DNA from: Flexamia atlantica
Lineage: Eukaryota > Arthropoda > Insecta > Hemiptera > Cicadellidae
DNA: 64,000 nucleotides
Assembly: GCA_035578135.1 (NCBI GenBank)
Contig: JAQJVK010000074.1
Location: 806,001-870,000, forward strand
Reading direction: 5' to 3'
Position 1 is the stretch's first letter; each line of letters begins with the position of its first letter. The notes under the pieces were generated by a model. The model was given only the letters and a program-made list of their open reading frames with translations. It did not search any database and had not been told where the DNA came from. Both the position numbers and the translations under genes were made by a program. This document shows positions 34,985 through 45,708 of this stretch, one piece after another.

Positions 34985-35325
34985 TTATGCGTGTACCCAG
35001 AGGGACCAGTGTGGGACTCCCTCTCAGATATTGGTTGAGATCTACCCACTCAACCAACATCTGCGGCGCCTTCAGTCCGCGGAAAACTAGGCCGGAACCC
35101 TTCCGTCAACGTTAAGGAGAACTTAGTGGATACCTAACCATCCCTCGTCTCGCTTTTGCCGAAGAAAGGATTGCAAGAAGAGTTAAAATGCTCTTTAAGG
35201 TTCTTCTTTGCGAAATATAGTCCCAGTATTGACGTCCGGGGACAGTAAAACAATTGCAGACATGAACCTCCTGCTGTCTTTAGTTAAATGCCAGCACAGG
35301 AAGAAGACACTGATTAAAGGTATAA
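34985..35325. other. GC-rich patch, transposon relic or decayed exon
   Basis: This is a long GC-rich block with frequent CCG/CGG words and stops in every frame over its first two thirds. The last third (about 35200-35316) has one open plus-strand frame including SGDSKTIADMNLLLSLVKCQ, ending at AAAG|GTATAA. An exon is possible there, but the acceptor is ambiguous. The whole block has the feel of a non-LTR retrotransposon UTR. Neither reading is proven. Confidence 0.3.
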
Positions 35326-35827
35326 TGAGCGTACATAATACATTTTATGAAAGAAAGGAATAAAAGAAAAAATCAGTGCCTTATTAACGAAATATTTCAT
35401 TTCATGGAGTATATATTTAATAAATACTATATTATTTTTAGTTAATACAATAAAAAGTATTTTGTTCACTGATTCAGCAATAGTCCACAGGATTGTCTGC
35501 TGGGCTGGCAGCTCAGCCCCATTTACAAGTGTTCATAATTTAAAAAATTAAATATAAAATAAATTAAATAACGTATTTATAATGTACTTAATTACTGACC
35601 CTAGCCGCAAAAAGGATGACAAATTTATCAACTCAACAAACAATTCTAAAAATCACCTTATTTTCCAAGCATTTATCAAATAATTCTCCAGACTGCGGGG
35701 TATAAGGTATAATTCCTCTTATGTTAAATGGATTCGTTTTATTTATTTTGAACATTACTATTACAATGCTACCGAGGATAATTATTTACTAAAGACTGAT
35801 AATTTAGAGATTTCAGCTAGTTTATCA
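35326..35827. other. AT-rich non-coding stretch
   Basis: No feature could be supported. Confidence 0.5.
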
Positions 35828-36857
35828 CCGGTAATCCATATAATCGAGGCAATATTCACCGTCTACTGCAACAGAGGAGCAATTCAGCCTTACCATTACC
35901 GTGGTTGATCTGCATACAAATGCGACTCTGATTAAATTACCGCCTGTATATTGCTTGATTGTTAATAGAGGCTGTTACTGGTTATTGACTAATCCCTAGT
36001 AATAGTAGCCTAATATATTTTATATAATCAAGAAGCATAATGCCTAGAATCTATTGACTTATCTAAATAAGTTTTAGTTTAATTTGTTTTTATTTATTTA
36101 AGGGAGGATAATTTTATTATTTCATACATATAATTGGTAGCTGCACATATTGTGCATTAGGGTGATTTGTTAAGCTTACCGTTGTTAATTTTTGACGCTT
36201 AGTAGGACACTAACAGGCACGACAACAAATATATAACCATGAAAGACTCCAGGAGTTGACGACATAGAACCCTCACCTTTAAATATTTAAACCCTTATCT
36301 ATAAATTCCAGCGGCAGGCGACTCCTGTTCCATCATAAACGGTCACCTCTGGCTGGCCTAGGTGACTACTGCCGCTACGATACCTTGCTGTCTTTAGGTC
36401 GCTGCACAGGCCTATTAGGCCATGGCGACGGGCAGTTGATTTTTTAAATAATGTTTAGTTTTTGAATAAATAAAAGATTTAAAGAAGTCCGTACTCTTAT
36501 TATTTGACATGTTATTTAAAATATATCGGAATGTTTCAGATACTCCTTTTTATTACTTAGGATAGCCCCTGTTTTGAACGCTAGGGGTTATATCTGATCG
36601 AGTTTTTATCATTGTGATTGAAAGTGGCTTGATAAGAGCAAGAATACAACAGTAAAATGAAATAGATCAACCACAACAATCCCTTTACAAACACTATTTA
36701 AACCTATTTAACAAACACTATTTAAACCTAGCAATATACAGGCGTTAATTTAATCAGAATCGCATTTGCATGCAGATCTAACTCAGTAATGGCGAATCAG
36801 AATTGCTCCTTTGTCCCAGTGTGCCGTGGATATTGGCATGGTAATATGGATTAGCGG
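35828..36857. mobile_element. 1.03-kb block bounded by inverted repeats of about 128 bp
   Basis: The left arm 35828-35955 and right arm 36731-36857 are reverse complements with moderate divergence. Shared words include GGTAATCCATAT/GCTAATCCATAT, AGGAGCAATTC, GATCTGCATRCAAATGCGA, CTGATTAAATTA and CGCCTGTATATTGCT. The interior is mostly AT-rich with a GC-rich patch at about 36310-36425 and no transposase frame. It could be a non-autonomous DNA transposon with long terminal repeats, or two inverted copies of one MITE. A direct repeat ACAAACACTATTTAAACCT (36688-36706 and 36712-36730) abuts the right arm. Confidence 0.55.
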
Positions 36858-37731
36858 TCATTATCAGTATAAGTTAAATCTTAATGCATGCATTATTATT
36901 GGTGTTTATACATACAGTCATCCTTGTCTACATATAAATAATAATTCATTATGATATAACGTGAGTTAAAAGTGTTGGAAGAGAAATGTATAGAATACAT
37001 ACATTTATTTCAGTGGAGCATTTTCCAACAAAATTCCTTCCCTCTTTGAAGACTTTTATCCAACCCATTTGTATAACTCGTGGATCAAGCCAAATGTATA
37101 TTAGATTACCCTCCCTCCCCCAAACAATTTTAAATTAGTTGATTCCGGTATGTAGTTTTCATTACGGTTGTTACTTAATTTTTATTTTATCAATACTCAT
37201 ACTAATTTCATTTTTATATGAAACAAGTATATTTCGGATCCCACAGAGTTTAATAATCGAAAAATACTTGTCGCATAGAAAAATTAAATTATTATGAGTA
37301 AAGATAAAATAAAAAATAATTCTCGCAATCATTTCTTTCGTTTTATATGTAAAACAATCTCCTAGAGTTCAAAAAAATTAGTCAAATTATGTTAAATTTA
37401 GAAAAGATCGAAATAAAAATGGAAATGTGAAGTATGGCATGAATGAGTTTAATTTCGGTACAACTCTTTTGCAGTAGAACAAAAAGAGAAATGTACATGA
37501 TACCAGTATTTCTATGTATATCAATAGACTGGTACCAAGTACATTGGAAATGAATACTTTTTTAATATTTCTTCTTGATTCTCTATATTGTTACTCATAG
37601 ATGGATTATTTTCAATACACGCTATCCTTTTATAATCACTTAACTACTGACCCTATAATTTGTCCTTATCCATTAATGAATTATGGTATCGTCACCTAGT
37701 CCCGTCCAAAAGACATTGGGACGGTGGTAAA
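36858..37731. other. AT-rich non-coding stretch
   Basis: No feature could be supported. Confidence 0.5.
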
Positions 37732-38313
37732 TCTTCCGCAGAAGGGTTACACTTAATTGGGGAAGTCATTGGGAACCTGTAATGTCTGGAGGGGAACTAT
37801 TGAGTGATAATCTTTACCAAATTACAAATTAAATTTGCCTTAAACCTTACTTAACTTTTAAAGGGTTTTTAATATAAACATTATGACATCAATTAGATCA
37901 CATACCACATAGTTACTTAAGTTATGTTGAGATGAAAGTATATTAGGAGGTTAATATTTCAGTTGTAGTTAAGTTAGTTATAGTTTAGTTAAAACTGATT
38001 TTAATTCAATAACACTTATATTCAAACAAGAATGATTAATTCAACTAACCTTAAACCTATTTTATAAACGTCTTATAGGTTAGTATCAGTGTATTTTCAT
38101 TAATGAAGTTTCTATGTATTAAGGTCTATATTGGTAAACTTGACATGAATTTCGTCTTCACTTTGAATCAGAATTGAAGTTAGTAAATGAAATTTCTGAC
38201 ACATAATCCTAGCACTTTTATGGTCTTTAAGGTTTTAAGAGCAAAGCATTAAAATATATAAGAAAACCAAAACTGGCATACTAATAGAAAATGGTGTAAC
38301 CCTTCTGCGGAAG
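37732..38313. repeat. Inverted pair GTGTAACCCTTCTGCGGAAG
   Basis: The 20-base word lies on the plus strand at 38294-38313 and, exactly reverse-complemented, at 37733-37752 (one further matching base at 37732 only if the neighbour is ignored). Sequence inside and outside the pair is otherwise unrelated by eye. TGTAACCC... is compatible with the start of LTRs (5' TG), so these may be two oppositely oriented LTR remnants. That interpretation is inference. Confidence 0.5.
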
Positions 38314-38505
38314 TTGCACCGGTCGGTTTCAACTGACAGAACATGCCTGCCCAGACGCCTATATCGGGATGCATTGGTGCGGTTCCAAAATACCCGCGGC
38401 GCGGCGCCGGGCTTGGGACCCTGTGTTCTACTGACAGCTGTTGTTCCCCATTTGATACATCGCATTTGGTGGACTCGACTTTGTACCACGTGCATGTTGT
38501 AGTCT
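38280..38505. other. GC-rich patch, possible LTR fragment
   Basis: This begins with the shared TGTAACCCTTCTGCGGAAG word and runs into a GCGGCGCGGCGCCGGG cluster. Both strands are open for 60-86 codons here, which is expected where stops are rare and is not evidence of a gene. Confidence 0.3.
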
Positions 38506-39070
38506 CGCGTTAGTTGGAACCAATCACTTCAATTGTCCTTGTATTTTTACGGACAGTGAGAATTGCGTCTTAGGTTTCAGGCATGAAATGTAATTTTGCA
38601 GCAACGTTAAGAGAAAAATGATATTCTACAATCTTCTCAGGTACGTTTTCCATGTTTGACCAGAATAATTTTGATGCTTTAAAGTCGTTCAAATGAGTTT
38701 TCAAATGAGTCGTCAAAGTATGAAAGCAGTCTTTATACGTGTAATAAAACTGTTCACAGTAAGAAATAAAACATAAGTAAGAAGTAAGAAATAAAAAATC
38801 TAAACTTATAAAACCAAAGCTAAGGAAGAATGTTTACAAAAAGTTACACAGTTCATTACATTTATTCTTCTTGTTGGTATGTTTTATTTGTGATTGAGTT
38901 TTCTAAGTATTCACTATTTTGGCTTCATCACTATTTGTAACAATAACAAAATTAGTTTTAAAATGTTATATTTCAACCTATTATCAGAGGTCATCTTCAG
39001 TCATTATTCTGTATTACATTTTCGCATTTTTTATTTTTATACCATGAATGGATTCCTGACTTTAATAAAT
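38506..39070. other. AT-rich non-coding stretch
   Basis: No feature could be supported. Confidence 0.5.
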
Positions 39071-39105
39071 AAAAAATATCAATATCATTAATATTGATAT
39101 TTTTT
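39071..39105. repeat. Perfect hairpin, 15-bp arms
   Basis: Arms AAAAAATATCAATAT (39071-39085) and its exact reverse complement (39091-39105) flank a 5-base loop. The right arm ends in six T residues, so it superficially resembles a bacterial terminator, but in this context it is simply an AT-rich palindrome. Confidence 0.8.
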
Positions 39106-39300
39106 ACAATCATTGTAGAAAGCTTAACTTCTTGTATAATTCATTACTCGTCGTAGGCATTTGTAAAAAGAACGGATGTACTTCACCATATAGAACAGTA
39201 GTCGAAGAAGAACTGAACGAGTCGAAACGAAAAAGTGTGATGAAGATCTGGATTGGTGCTAACGATCCCACGGGCAAAAACAAGATGTAATTAAACACAG

Positions 39301-39366
39301 GCTGTGGGGGGGGAGGGGGAAATACAGAGGGGTGGGGGAGAGGGGGAGAGGGGAGGTAGAGGATGA
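39301..39366. repeat. G-rich purine tract
   Basis: Several G runs of four to eight are separated by A or GA (GGGGGGGGAGGGGG, then GGGGTGGGGGAGAGGGGGAG). There is strong quadruplex potential on the plus strand. The C-rich complement explains the proline-rich minus-strand frame here. Confidence 0.7.
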
Positions 39367-39919
39367 TGACAGTGACAAATATAGTGTCTCCCCTCACACG
39401 GAGGCCGTGTTAAAAAACAAGATGTCTTCATTAATAACTCGCTGCTTGAGCGAAGACGCGTTAGGGGAGTTGTAGGAGGATGTCAGTTTTTTTAATCAAA
39501 TGATGTCTGAGACAAAATACGATTTGCTCTCCCGTCATGATCTTAAGGTTTGATATATCTAATTACAGGGTTGTTAGACTTTATTTAATAGATGTCACGA
39601 AAATTGCTCTTCAAAATTGTTAAATAAAACAGAAAAAAGGATAACTTTTAAAAACATCATGTGTTAAAAAAAATTGGGGATTTACTACAAGTCTCAAGGG
39701 AAATTTTAACTCACGCAATATTCAAAATCTTTGATCTGGTACCACGTTTAATTGCATCTCTTATGAGCCCTGTTGAGCAGGATAGATCTGGTTTTGCCAC
39801 TTTTCATTTATTTTTACAAACAACTATTAAATATTGCAGTAGTGATGTTTTCGTTTGTTTGTACATCATTTTCAGTTGGTGCAATCTTTTGCTCCTTTAT
39901 TACGGATATTTATTTATAT
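39367..39919. other. Non-coding stretch
   Basis: Nothing supportable was seen; the 86-codon open frame at 39661-39921 has no domain. Confidence 0.45.
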
Positions 39920-40001
39920 AAAAAAGTTTAAATTACCTCATATCCGTCGTGTGATCCAATAACGGATCACTCGACGGATATAAGGTAATTTAACCTTTTT
40001 T
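39920..40001. repeat. Long hairpin, 38-bp arms
   Basis: Arms 39920-39957 and 39964-40001 are reverse complements with three mismatches around the 6-base loop AATAAC. The core reads ATATCCGTCGTGTGATCC. It could be a tiny MITE or a hairpin transcript precursor. No target duplication is evident. Confidence 0.85.
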
Positions 40002-40349
40002 AAATAATTGAAATCTGCGATTCGGAGCCTACACAACAACAAAAAGGATATTTATTATTAGTGATGGCAAAGATTATGTTGTAATAATGAGGAGAAGCAC
40101 CTCATAATGAGATTAAAATTAGGCCTAAATCTGCTCCATGTAGAAAAAAATTACTAGAAAATTTCGTGATTTGTAAAATTTCCCAGTGATACTGTGATGG
40201 TGGTTATAATGAAATCCAATGCATACAAAAGCTTCCTATTACAACAAGAACAACAATTTGTTCTCACTTGATGTTTCAATATAAAAACGTTTTGTATGAA
40301 TATAAAAATTTGCAAGTAAAGTTTGTTATCAAAATATGTCAGATGTGTG

Positions 40350-40600
40350 ATGGCCCTTATATGTGTATGTGTATGTGATATAAAGACTTATAAAGCATGT
40401 GGAGTTTCAAAGAGCATATATTTGTTTGTTGAAAACATAGCCAGTGCTCTAATTCCCTCGAATCTGCTCTCAAACGACTCTCGTCGTCTAGGGAAATTAC
40501 TCTTCCCGCCATGCTTTGTAACTAGAACCAAACTAAATCTCGCCCTCGTTCAATATAGTGTTGCAGTTATCACGTTTTATTCGATGAAAAATTTTTGATC
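40350..40600 (-). other. Balanced-composition patch with a 56-codon minus-strand frame
   Basis: On the minus strand ATGGCGGGAAGAG (ATG at 40512-40510) opens a frame beginning MAGRVISLDDESRLR and containing ADSRELEHWL, stopping after about 56 codons. The first 30 residues look coding-like and ATGGCGG resembles a YY1-type start context. No clean donor closes the coding-like part. A plus-strand frame also stays open here. A first exon or a dispersed repeat are both possible. Confidence 0.25.
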
Positions 40601-40702
40601 CAGTAGAAAACGAAATATTATGTTCCGGTAAAAGTGGTTTAAGAAAAAACTTTACTAACTATTAAACAGTACTACAAAAAATGTGCTGGTAAGTATTTAC
40701 TC

Positions 40703-40706
<4 letters not shown>

Positions 40707-40757
<51 letters not shown>
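40707..40757. repeat. AT dinucleotide microsatellite
   Basis: An uninterrupted alternating TA run of about 51 bases, likely to be polymorphic in length. Confidence 0.95.
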
Positions 40758-40758
<1 letters not shown>

Positions 40759-43084
40759 TAAATAGATCTTCAAATATCAGGCTTTTGCCACCAGTTCTAT
40801 ATAAAAACCATAAAATACGCTATAATAAGTAGAATATAATGTTTTATCATAAAGGTTTTGTCTGCAGTAACTAAGTAGATGGAATAAATATTGTTACAAA
40901 CTTGTAAGCCAATGCAACATGTACAGTGTTCTTTTAATTAATTATGTGTTGCATACTAAAATAAACGCTTTTATAGTGTAAGTTCTCAAAGCTCATACGG
41001 TAATAACAAATGAGCCATGACAAAGGATTCAATAAGCAATGGAAGCCTTTTGTGAGCACAACATTGGCCTATTGTATACAGTACAAAGTCGACGGTGCTT
41101 GCTAAGAGTTGTGATCGTCCATTGTGGGCTATTGTGGATCTTAAAGAGAAAACTCATAAATATCTTAAACTCCTGCCCAATAACTGAGATAGTTTCCTCC
41201 TTATTATCTAGACTTATTAAACAGATAATCCTTCTCTGTCAAGCTGAAGTACATTATTGAAGTTTAATTTGATTTCATAGGATACTTTGTCATATGCGAT
41301 TTAATATCTTATAGAGTTGAAAATAATTCAGTTTAAATTTCATGTCGGTCTATAAAAGTTCAGTCCCACGCAATATTTAATAAAATCGCATACTGTGGTT
41401 ATTTCATAAGAAATTGCACGTGGAAAACCAAAAGGTAGAATATTAATATAATTTCAAAAATTTTAACAAACCGATTCTTTTTGGTTGGGAACATATGAAT
41501 GGTATAAAAATATTTATAGAAACCCAAACATAAAAATTGGCTATAATTAAATGTCACTTAAATATATTTAATGCCTCACAAAATTTGGGAAATTTCTACC
41601 TTAAAAGGAAAAAAAGGATAAATAGTGTATATTGCTATTCGTTTTTGTTAAACTTTAAAAAATAAAAACCAACATGTCTCAACATGTTTCAAATATTTTT
41701 CAATTGCATTTTAGGTTGTGTTTAACGTATAACTTAACTCTTGAGTTGTGAATGAATCGTATTATTACGCTTAGTTCCTGTTAACTTAATTTTTTAATTT
41801 TTAAATCAAACAACCAACAGTGGGACCTATTTTTTTTATATATTTTAAGCAACAAAATAGTCTCTCCCAAAACCCTTCAAATATGACTATTTTTAAATAA
41901 ATCTGGGGAATTGCAATACGAATATACCAATAAGAGGAGTTGAAAATCTAATTTTTACGAAAATTTTATAAAATTACTTTTATTTCAAACGGAAATCTAT
42001 TAATAGAGTAAGTAAACTATTTCCAAACAAACCATTTTCATGTAGTTTGTTTTGTATTTTTGGTCCGAGCACAGTTAAAGATAAATCCTAGATTATATTT
42101 TAGTTTCAGATTTATTTTATTGCTGTTCTTGATAAAATGTATCACCCTTGGTAATCCAAGGCGGGTGAGCTCGAGGCTTAAGTATGATAAACCGCTAGTA
42201 TTTGTTGCTTCTTTTTAAGGCTGGAGAAGTCTTTTTCTCTCATGGTGTTTTATATTTTACTTCTTTCTATTCAAGAAATGCTTTTCCAAAAGCGATTCTC
42301 TTCTATATGGTTTATAGATAGAACCACCGAATAATGATAATTGTTGTAAATTTCCTTTGTCCTATATTAACAAAGATTGGGCATTGAGTGTCTAGCTCTA
42401 ACTGTTTTATAATTAATCTGAGTATAGCACTTATAATCTTACCTTCAGCGTGGAGTATGAAGCTGGTTCTCATCCAACTGCAAAAAATATTTTGTCTTTA
42501 CTACCAATAGCGATGATGGTTTCTGTTATCAGTACAATATTGATAAGCTTACATTAACGTTACATAATTTGTAAAATAACATATTTCCAAAATAAGTTTC
42601 AGAATGGTTATCTTTTTCCCACTTAATTTTTAGCTATTCATGAATTTTTTGCATTTAGACAAGGATATAATAGTCTCGTTTTAAGTAATTTTTACTTATT
42701 CATTAACTTTTAAATTGTCTCTCATTTCTTATTTGATACTTCTTTGGAAGAAAGCTGGACCGGTTTTTTGCAGGAAAACCTATCATATAAATTAAACTTA
42801 CACCTAAGAATAACCATATACTTGGTGCAAACAAGTTAAGTTGAATTAGAAACAATTTCAACTTCGCAAGTGTGAATTGCAGCTAAACCAAGCTACTGAC
42901 CTAGATCTGAGTGTATTAAACATCATATTACTCAAGAGGTTTTGTTTATCATCTCCAGTCCATTGCAACTCCAGCTCCCAAGGGAAACAGCCGGGTGTTA
43001 AGTATCTGTTGTTAATTCAAGCAAAGTAGCACATATCGGTTCTTGGCCCACAAAAGTTATCCCTATATTTTTTACAGAGTTATC
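40758..43084. other. AT-rich non-coding stretch
   Basis: No supported gene or element. A small hairpin (CACCCTTGGTAATCCAAGGCGGGTG) lies near 42147-42171. Confidence 0.5.
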
Positions 43085-43495
43085 TGTGCGAAAACAACAT
43101 ATTACGCAACTAGGGCCGAAAATGAGGTTTTGCAGGCTCAACGTTGTGTTTCAATTTCGAGACGAAGTCGAGGAAACCCTTTCGGCCGAGGTGTAAACAC
43201 ACTATTTTTCACCACGATACACAATTAAATTCTGATTATTTGACAAACTTGAAAACAAAACTTTGAGTTTATGAGCGATGATATAACTTCTTTGTTATGG
43301 TTTAAGAAAACATACAAATCATATGGTCGCAAATATCCTCTCTTTGGAACCTATTAAGCCTTTTTAATCATGTGATGTTCTCACCTTGTTTCAAGCAAAT
43401 ACATTCATTTCACGTCTATGGTGATCATATGATGACCATATGATCATTATCATCTAACTTTTGGCCCTCAGGCGGTGGAAATAGCTGGTTTCAGT
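43085..43495 (-). repeat. Dispersed repeat family R3, copy 1
   Basis: The reverse complement aligns with 51550-51945 and 55115-55585. Shared landmarks are GAAACCAGC, a TGAACATCA region, AACAAAGAAGTTAT, AAAGTTTTGTTTTCAAG, GGTGAAAAATAGTG, CCTCGGCC and CCTCATTTTCGGCCCTAGTT. A local palindrome TGATCATATG...CATATGATCA sits at 43421-43446. No transposase frame was found; an unclassified MITE-like family seems likely. Confidence 0.7.
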
Positions 43496-44872
43496 CACTA
43501 AATGACGATTATAAAACAGGTAAATACGTCGTAGTGTGGTGGAAAATACTATAAGATTTGGTTGAAAAACCGAGGTGTGTTATATCCATCTATATTAATA
43601 ACTGATAGAAAAAAAATAAAAACGATTTTCCGTTTTCTAATATCTAAGTTTTATCTTGCATTTAAGATTTCAATGGGAATTTTTCTCTCAGAAATTATTT
43701 TTTTCGTATATTAAATGTCATGCTTTCCTGCAGTCTGCAGTGGTATGGAAAATTCCTGTGCTCTTAAATACAAAGCAGGATATCCAATTAAGACCAAGGA
43801 AAGAGTTGTGGTGATAGGGTCAATGCCACTTTTTTCATTTTAACCAAAGGATAGTGCTCTTTGTTTTATATCTAAGCCTTTACTTTTGAACAAATATATC
43901 CCAACATATTATTATTTGCTCTTTGTTACATTATTTTGAATCTTGGTTTAGGTTTAACTTTACGTTATTTATCAGTCATAAAAATAGTTCATCGTGTTGT
44001 ACGAAAATATGAATTTAGATGAAACATTATCATTTGTATGACCAAAGATGTACAGGTAAAGTGTCATTAGAGATATCAAAGAGCATTCATTAGATTTCGG
44101 CCCGACGCGACGCGGTTCCATGATATTTGATTCATGCGTCCCAAGCGAGACATCCATCTTGTGCTCCTGATCCAATCCTGGATTTAAATGTGGAATTCTA
44201 TCTGAGGCTAGTCTCAAAACCGAGGAATCTGTAAGGTAGTTAGGACAACTTTTTTTATTTTAAACTGGATACATCGTGTTATCGAAAATATCGTTAACTT
44301 TTATGAGGGTAATGTAATACACCGTGTCATAAACTATACAAAAATAAATTCTTATTTTTTGTATTCAATATGGGAGGTCATGAAGCTGCATCGAATAACT
44401 CATAAGAGACTTGTAATTTTTTGTTTTAATTACTTTTAAGGAAAAAAATTAGCCGAAAAATGTCATCTGGAAAGGTTGTGAAGCGGTTGAGTGCCCATCT
44501 CTCATACAAAAATCATATGATGGATCCAAAGAACATTTTAGGGGTTTGAACGCTTGTTCTTTAAGGCTCTGCGCCCATCTGCTTTGATATTTGGGCTATC
44601 AGTTCGTTATCGATCCTATCAAACGAATAACCTTGTGGTACCTGCAAAAGGGTTATTTCATGTAGCCTAATACATTATTAGAATGTGTAAGTAAATGTAG
44701 TAAATCATGTATTAGACTACAGTTTAAGCAATATGACTTATTCAACCTAACGTTTTAACCTTAATTTATCACTAGGTAAATTATATGGGTTTACAGATAT
44801 TTAGCATGAGTAATTCACGCAATGTGGCAAAACAAGTTTGAACATAGGAAATAGCCACAGTTATCAAACTGT
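43496..44872. other. Non-coding stretch
   Basis: The minus-strand frame at 43972-44217 crosses a slightly GC-richer patch (about 44090-44200) without splice support. Nothing else is supportable. Confidence 0.4.
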
Positions 44873-45081
44873 GGGAATTTTGTAAAACCGTTTCTTAATG
44901 TGCATCTAAGACCCAAGGGGAGCACATGTGTCAAATTTCAACTCTTTAGGTCTCATAGTTTTGGAGATTTTCTATCGGACAGCAAATCTCCAAAACTATG
45001 AGACCTAAAGAGTTGAAATTTGGCACATGTGCTCCCCTTTGGTCTTAGATGCATATTAAGAAACGGTTTTACAAAATTCCC
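44873..45081. repeat. Near-perfect palindrome, 98-bp arms
   Basis: Left arm 44873-44970 and right arm 44984-45081 are reverse complements with about three differences and a 13-base loop (TCTATCGGACAGC). The arm runs from GGGAATTTTGTAAAACCG to TCATAGTTTTGGAGATTT. A transcript would form a very long hairpin. It lies immediately upstream of a Helitron-like 3' terminus and may be part of the same element. Confidence 0.9.
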
Positions 45082-45243
45082 AAAGGGTTTCGCCCTATGG
45101 TACTTCAAAGTTTTAATGTTAAATTATAGGGAAGGATATAAGGTTGTCATGGCAACCTTAGTAAGTATGACAAATTAAATCCTAAAAAAAGACAGAGGAA
45201 GTTTTTATGTTTTTCCACGGGTGAAACCGTGTTGATCAGCTAG
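45082..45243 (+). mobile_element. Helitron-like 3' terminus
   Basis: The hairpin CACGG-GTGAAA-CCGTG (45216-45231) is followed eight bases later by CTAG (45240-45243) and then T. A short GC hairpin about 10 bases before CTRR, with insertion before T, is the diagnostic 3' end of Helitrons, which leave no target duplication. A second small inverted repeat (AAGGTTG-TCATGG-CAACCTT) lies upstream at about 45141-45159. No helicase or Rep frame is present, so it would be non-autonomous. The 5' TC end was not fixed; it may lie just left of the palindrome. Confidence 0.55.
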
Positions 45244-45552
45244 TAACATTATAAAAGTTGTGGTTTTGTAAAAAGATATACCTATTCATATTAATTACCT
45301 AACCCTTAATTTTTTTTGTTGGTTTAATTAAGTTTTGCACTCTGAATATGTATTAGGAAAACGTATAGGATGGTAAAAACCTGTTTATTCATTAACCTAC
45401 CTATTCAATAATCGCAAAAGTTAAATCATAAAAACTTTATGAAAAACACATTCAGCCGGATGAAAGTGACGAATAACTCGAATCCATAAAAGAATGTAAT
45501 ACAATAATCAATTTTGTTTTTCAAGACGTAAACCTTGATTAGGATACAATGA

Positions 45553-45708
45553 ATGAAGCCTCTCGAAGCGGAGGCAAGGAAGATGTTCATTAGACAAGAT
45601 GAATTCCTCCAGGGTGCAATAAATCTAAGGCACTTCCACCGAAGCCTTTCAAATCTTAACGAGCTCTCACGAAGCACGCTGACTGTGAGAAAACGAACCT
45701 GCGAATAA
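45553..45708 (+). CDS. Small ORF, 51 codons, unidentified
   Basis: ATG at 45553 (directly after an in-frame TGA) to TAA at 45706-45708. The region is richer in GC than its flanks, and the peptide (start MKPLEAEARKMFI, middle LQGAINLRHFHRSL, then SNLNELSRSTL) has regular leucine spacing that faintly recalls leucine-rich repeats. No splice acceptor is needed to explain it. The minus strand is also open here (45426-45677). It could be a small gene, part of an old exon or a chance frame. Confidence 0.25.
   Translation: MKPLEAEARKMFIRQDEFLQGAINLRHFHRSLSNLNELSRSTLTVRKRTCE

Noticed and set aside
38235..38502. Open frames on both strands across 38.3 kb
   Set aside because: Simultaneous openness on both strands is a consequence of the GC-rich patch, not evidence of genes.
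39071..39105. Hairpin followed by T run resembling a rho-independent terminator
   Set aside because: The context is eukaryotic; it is a simple AT palindrome.
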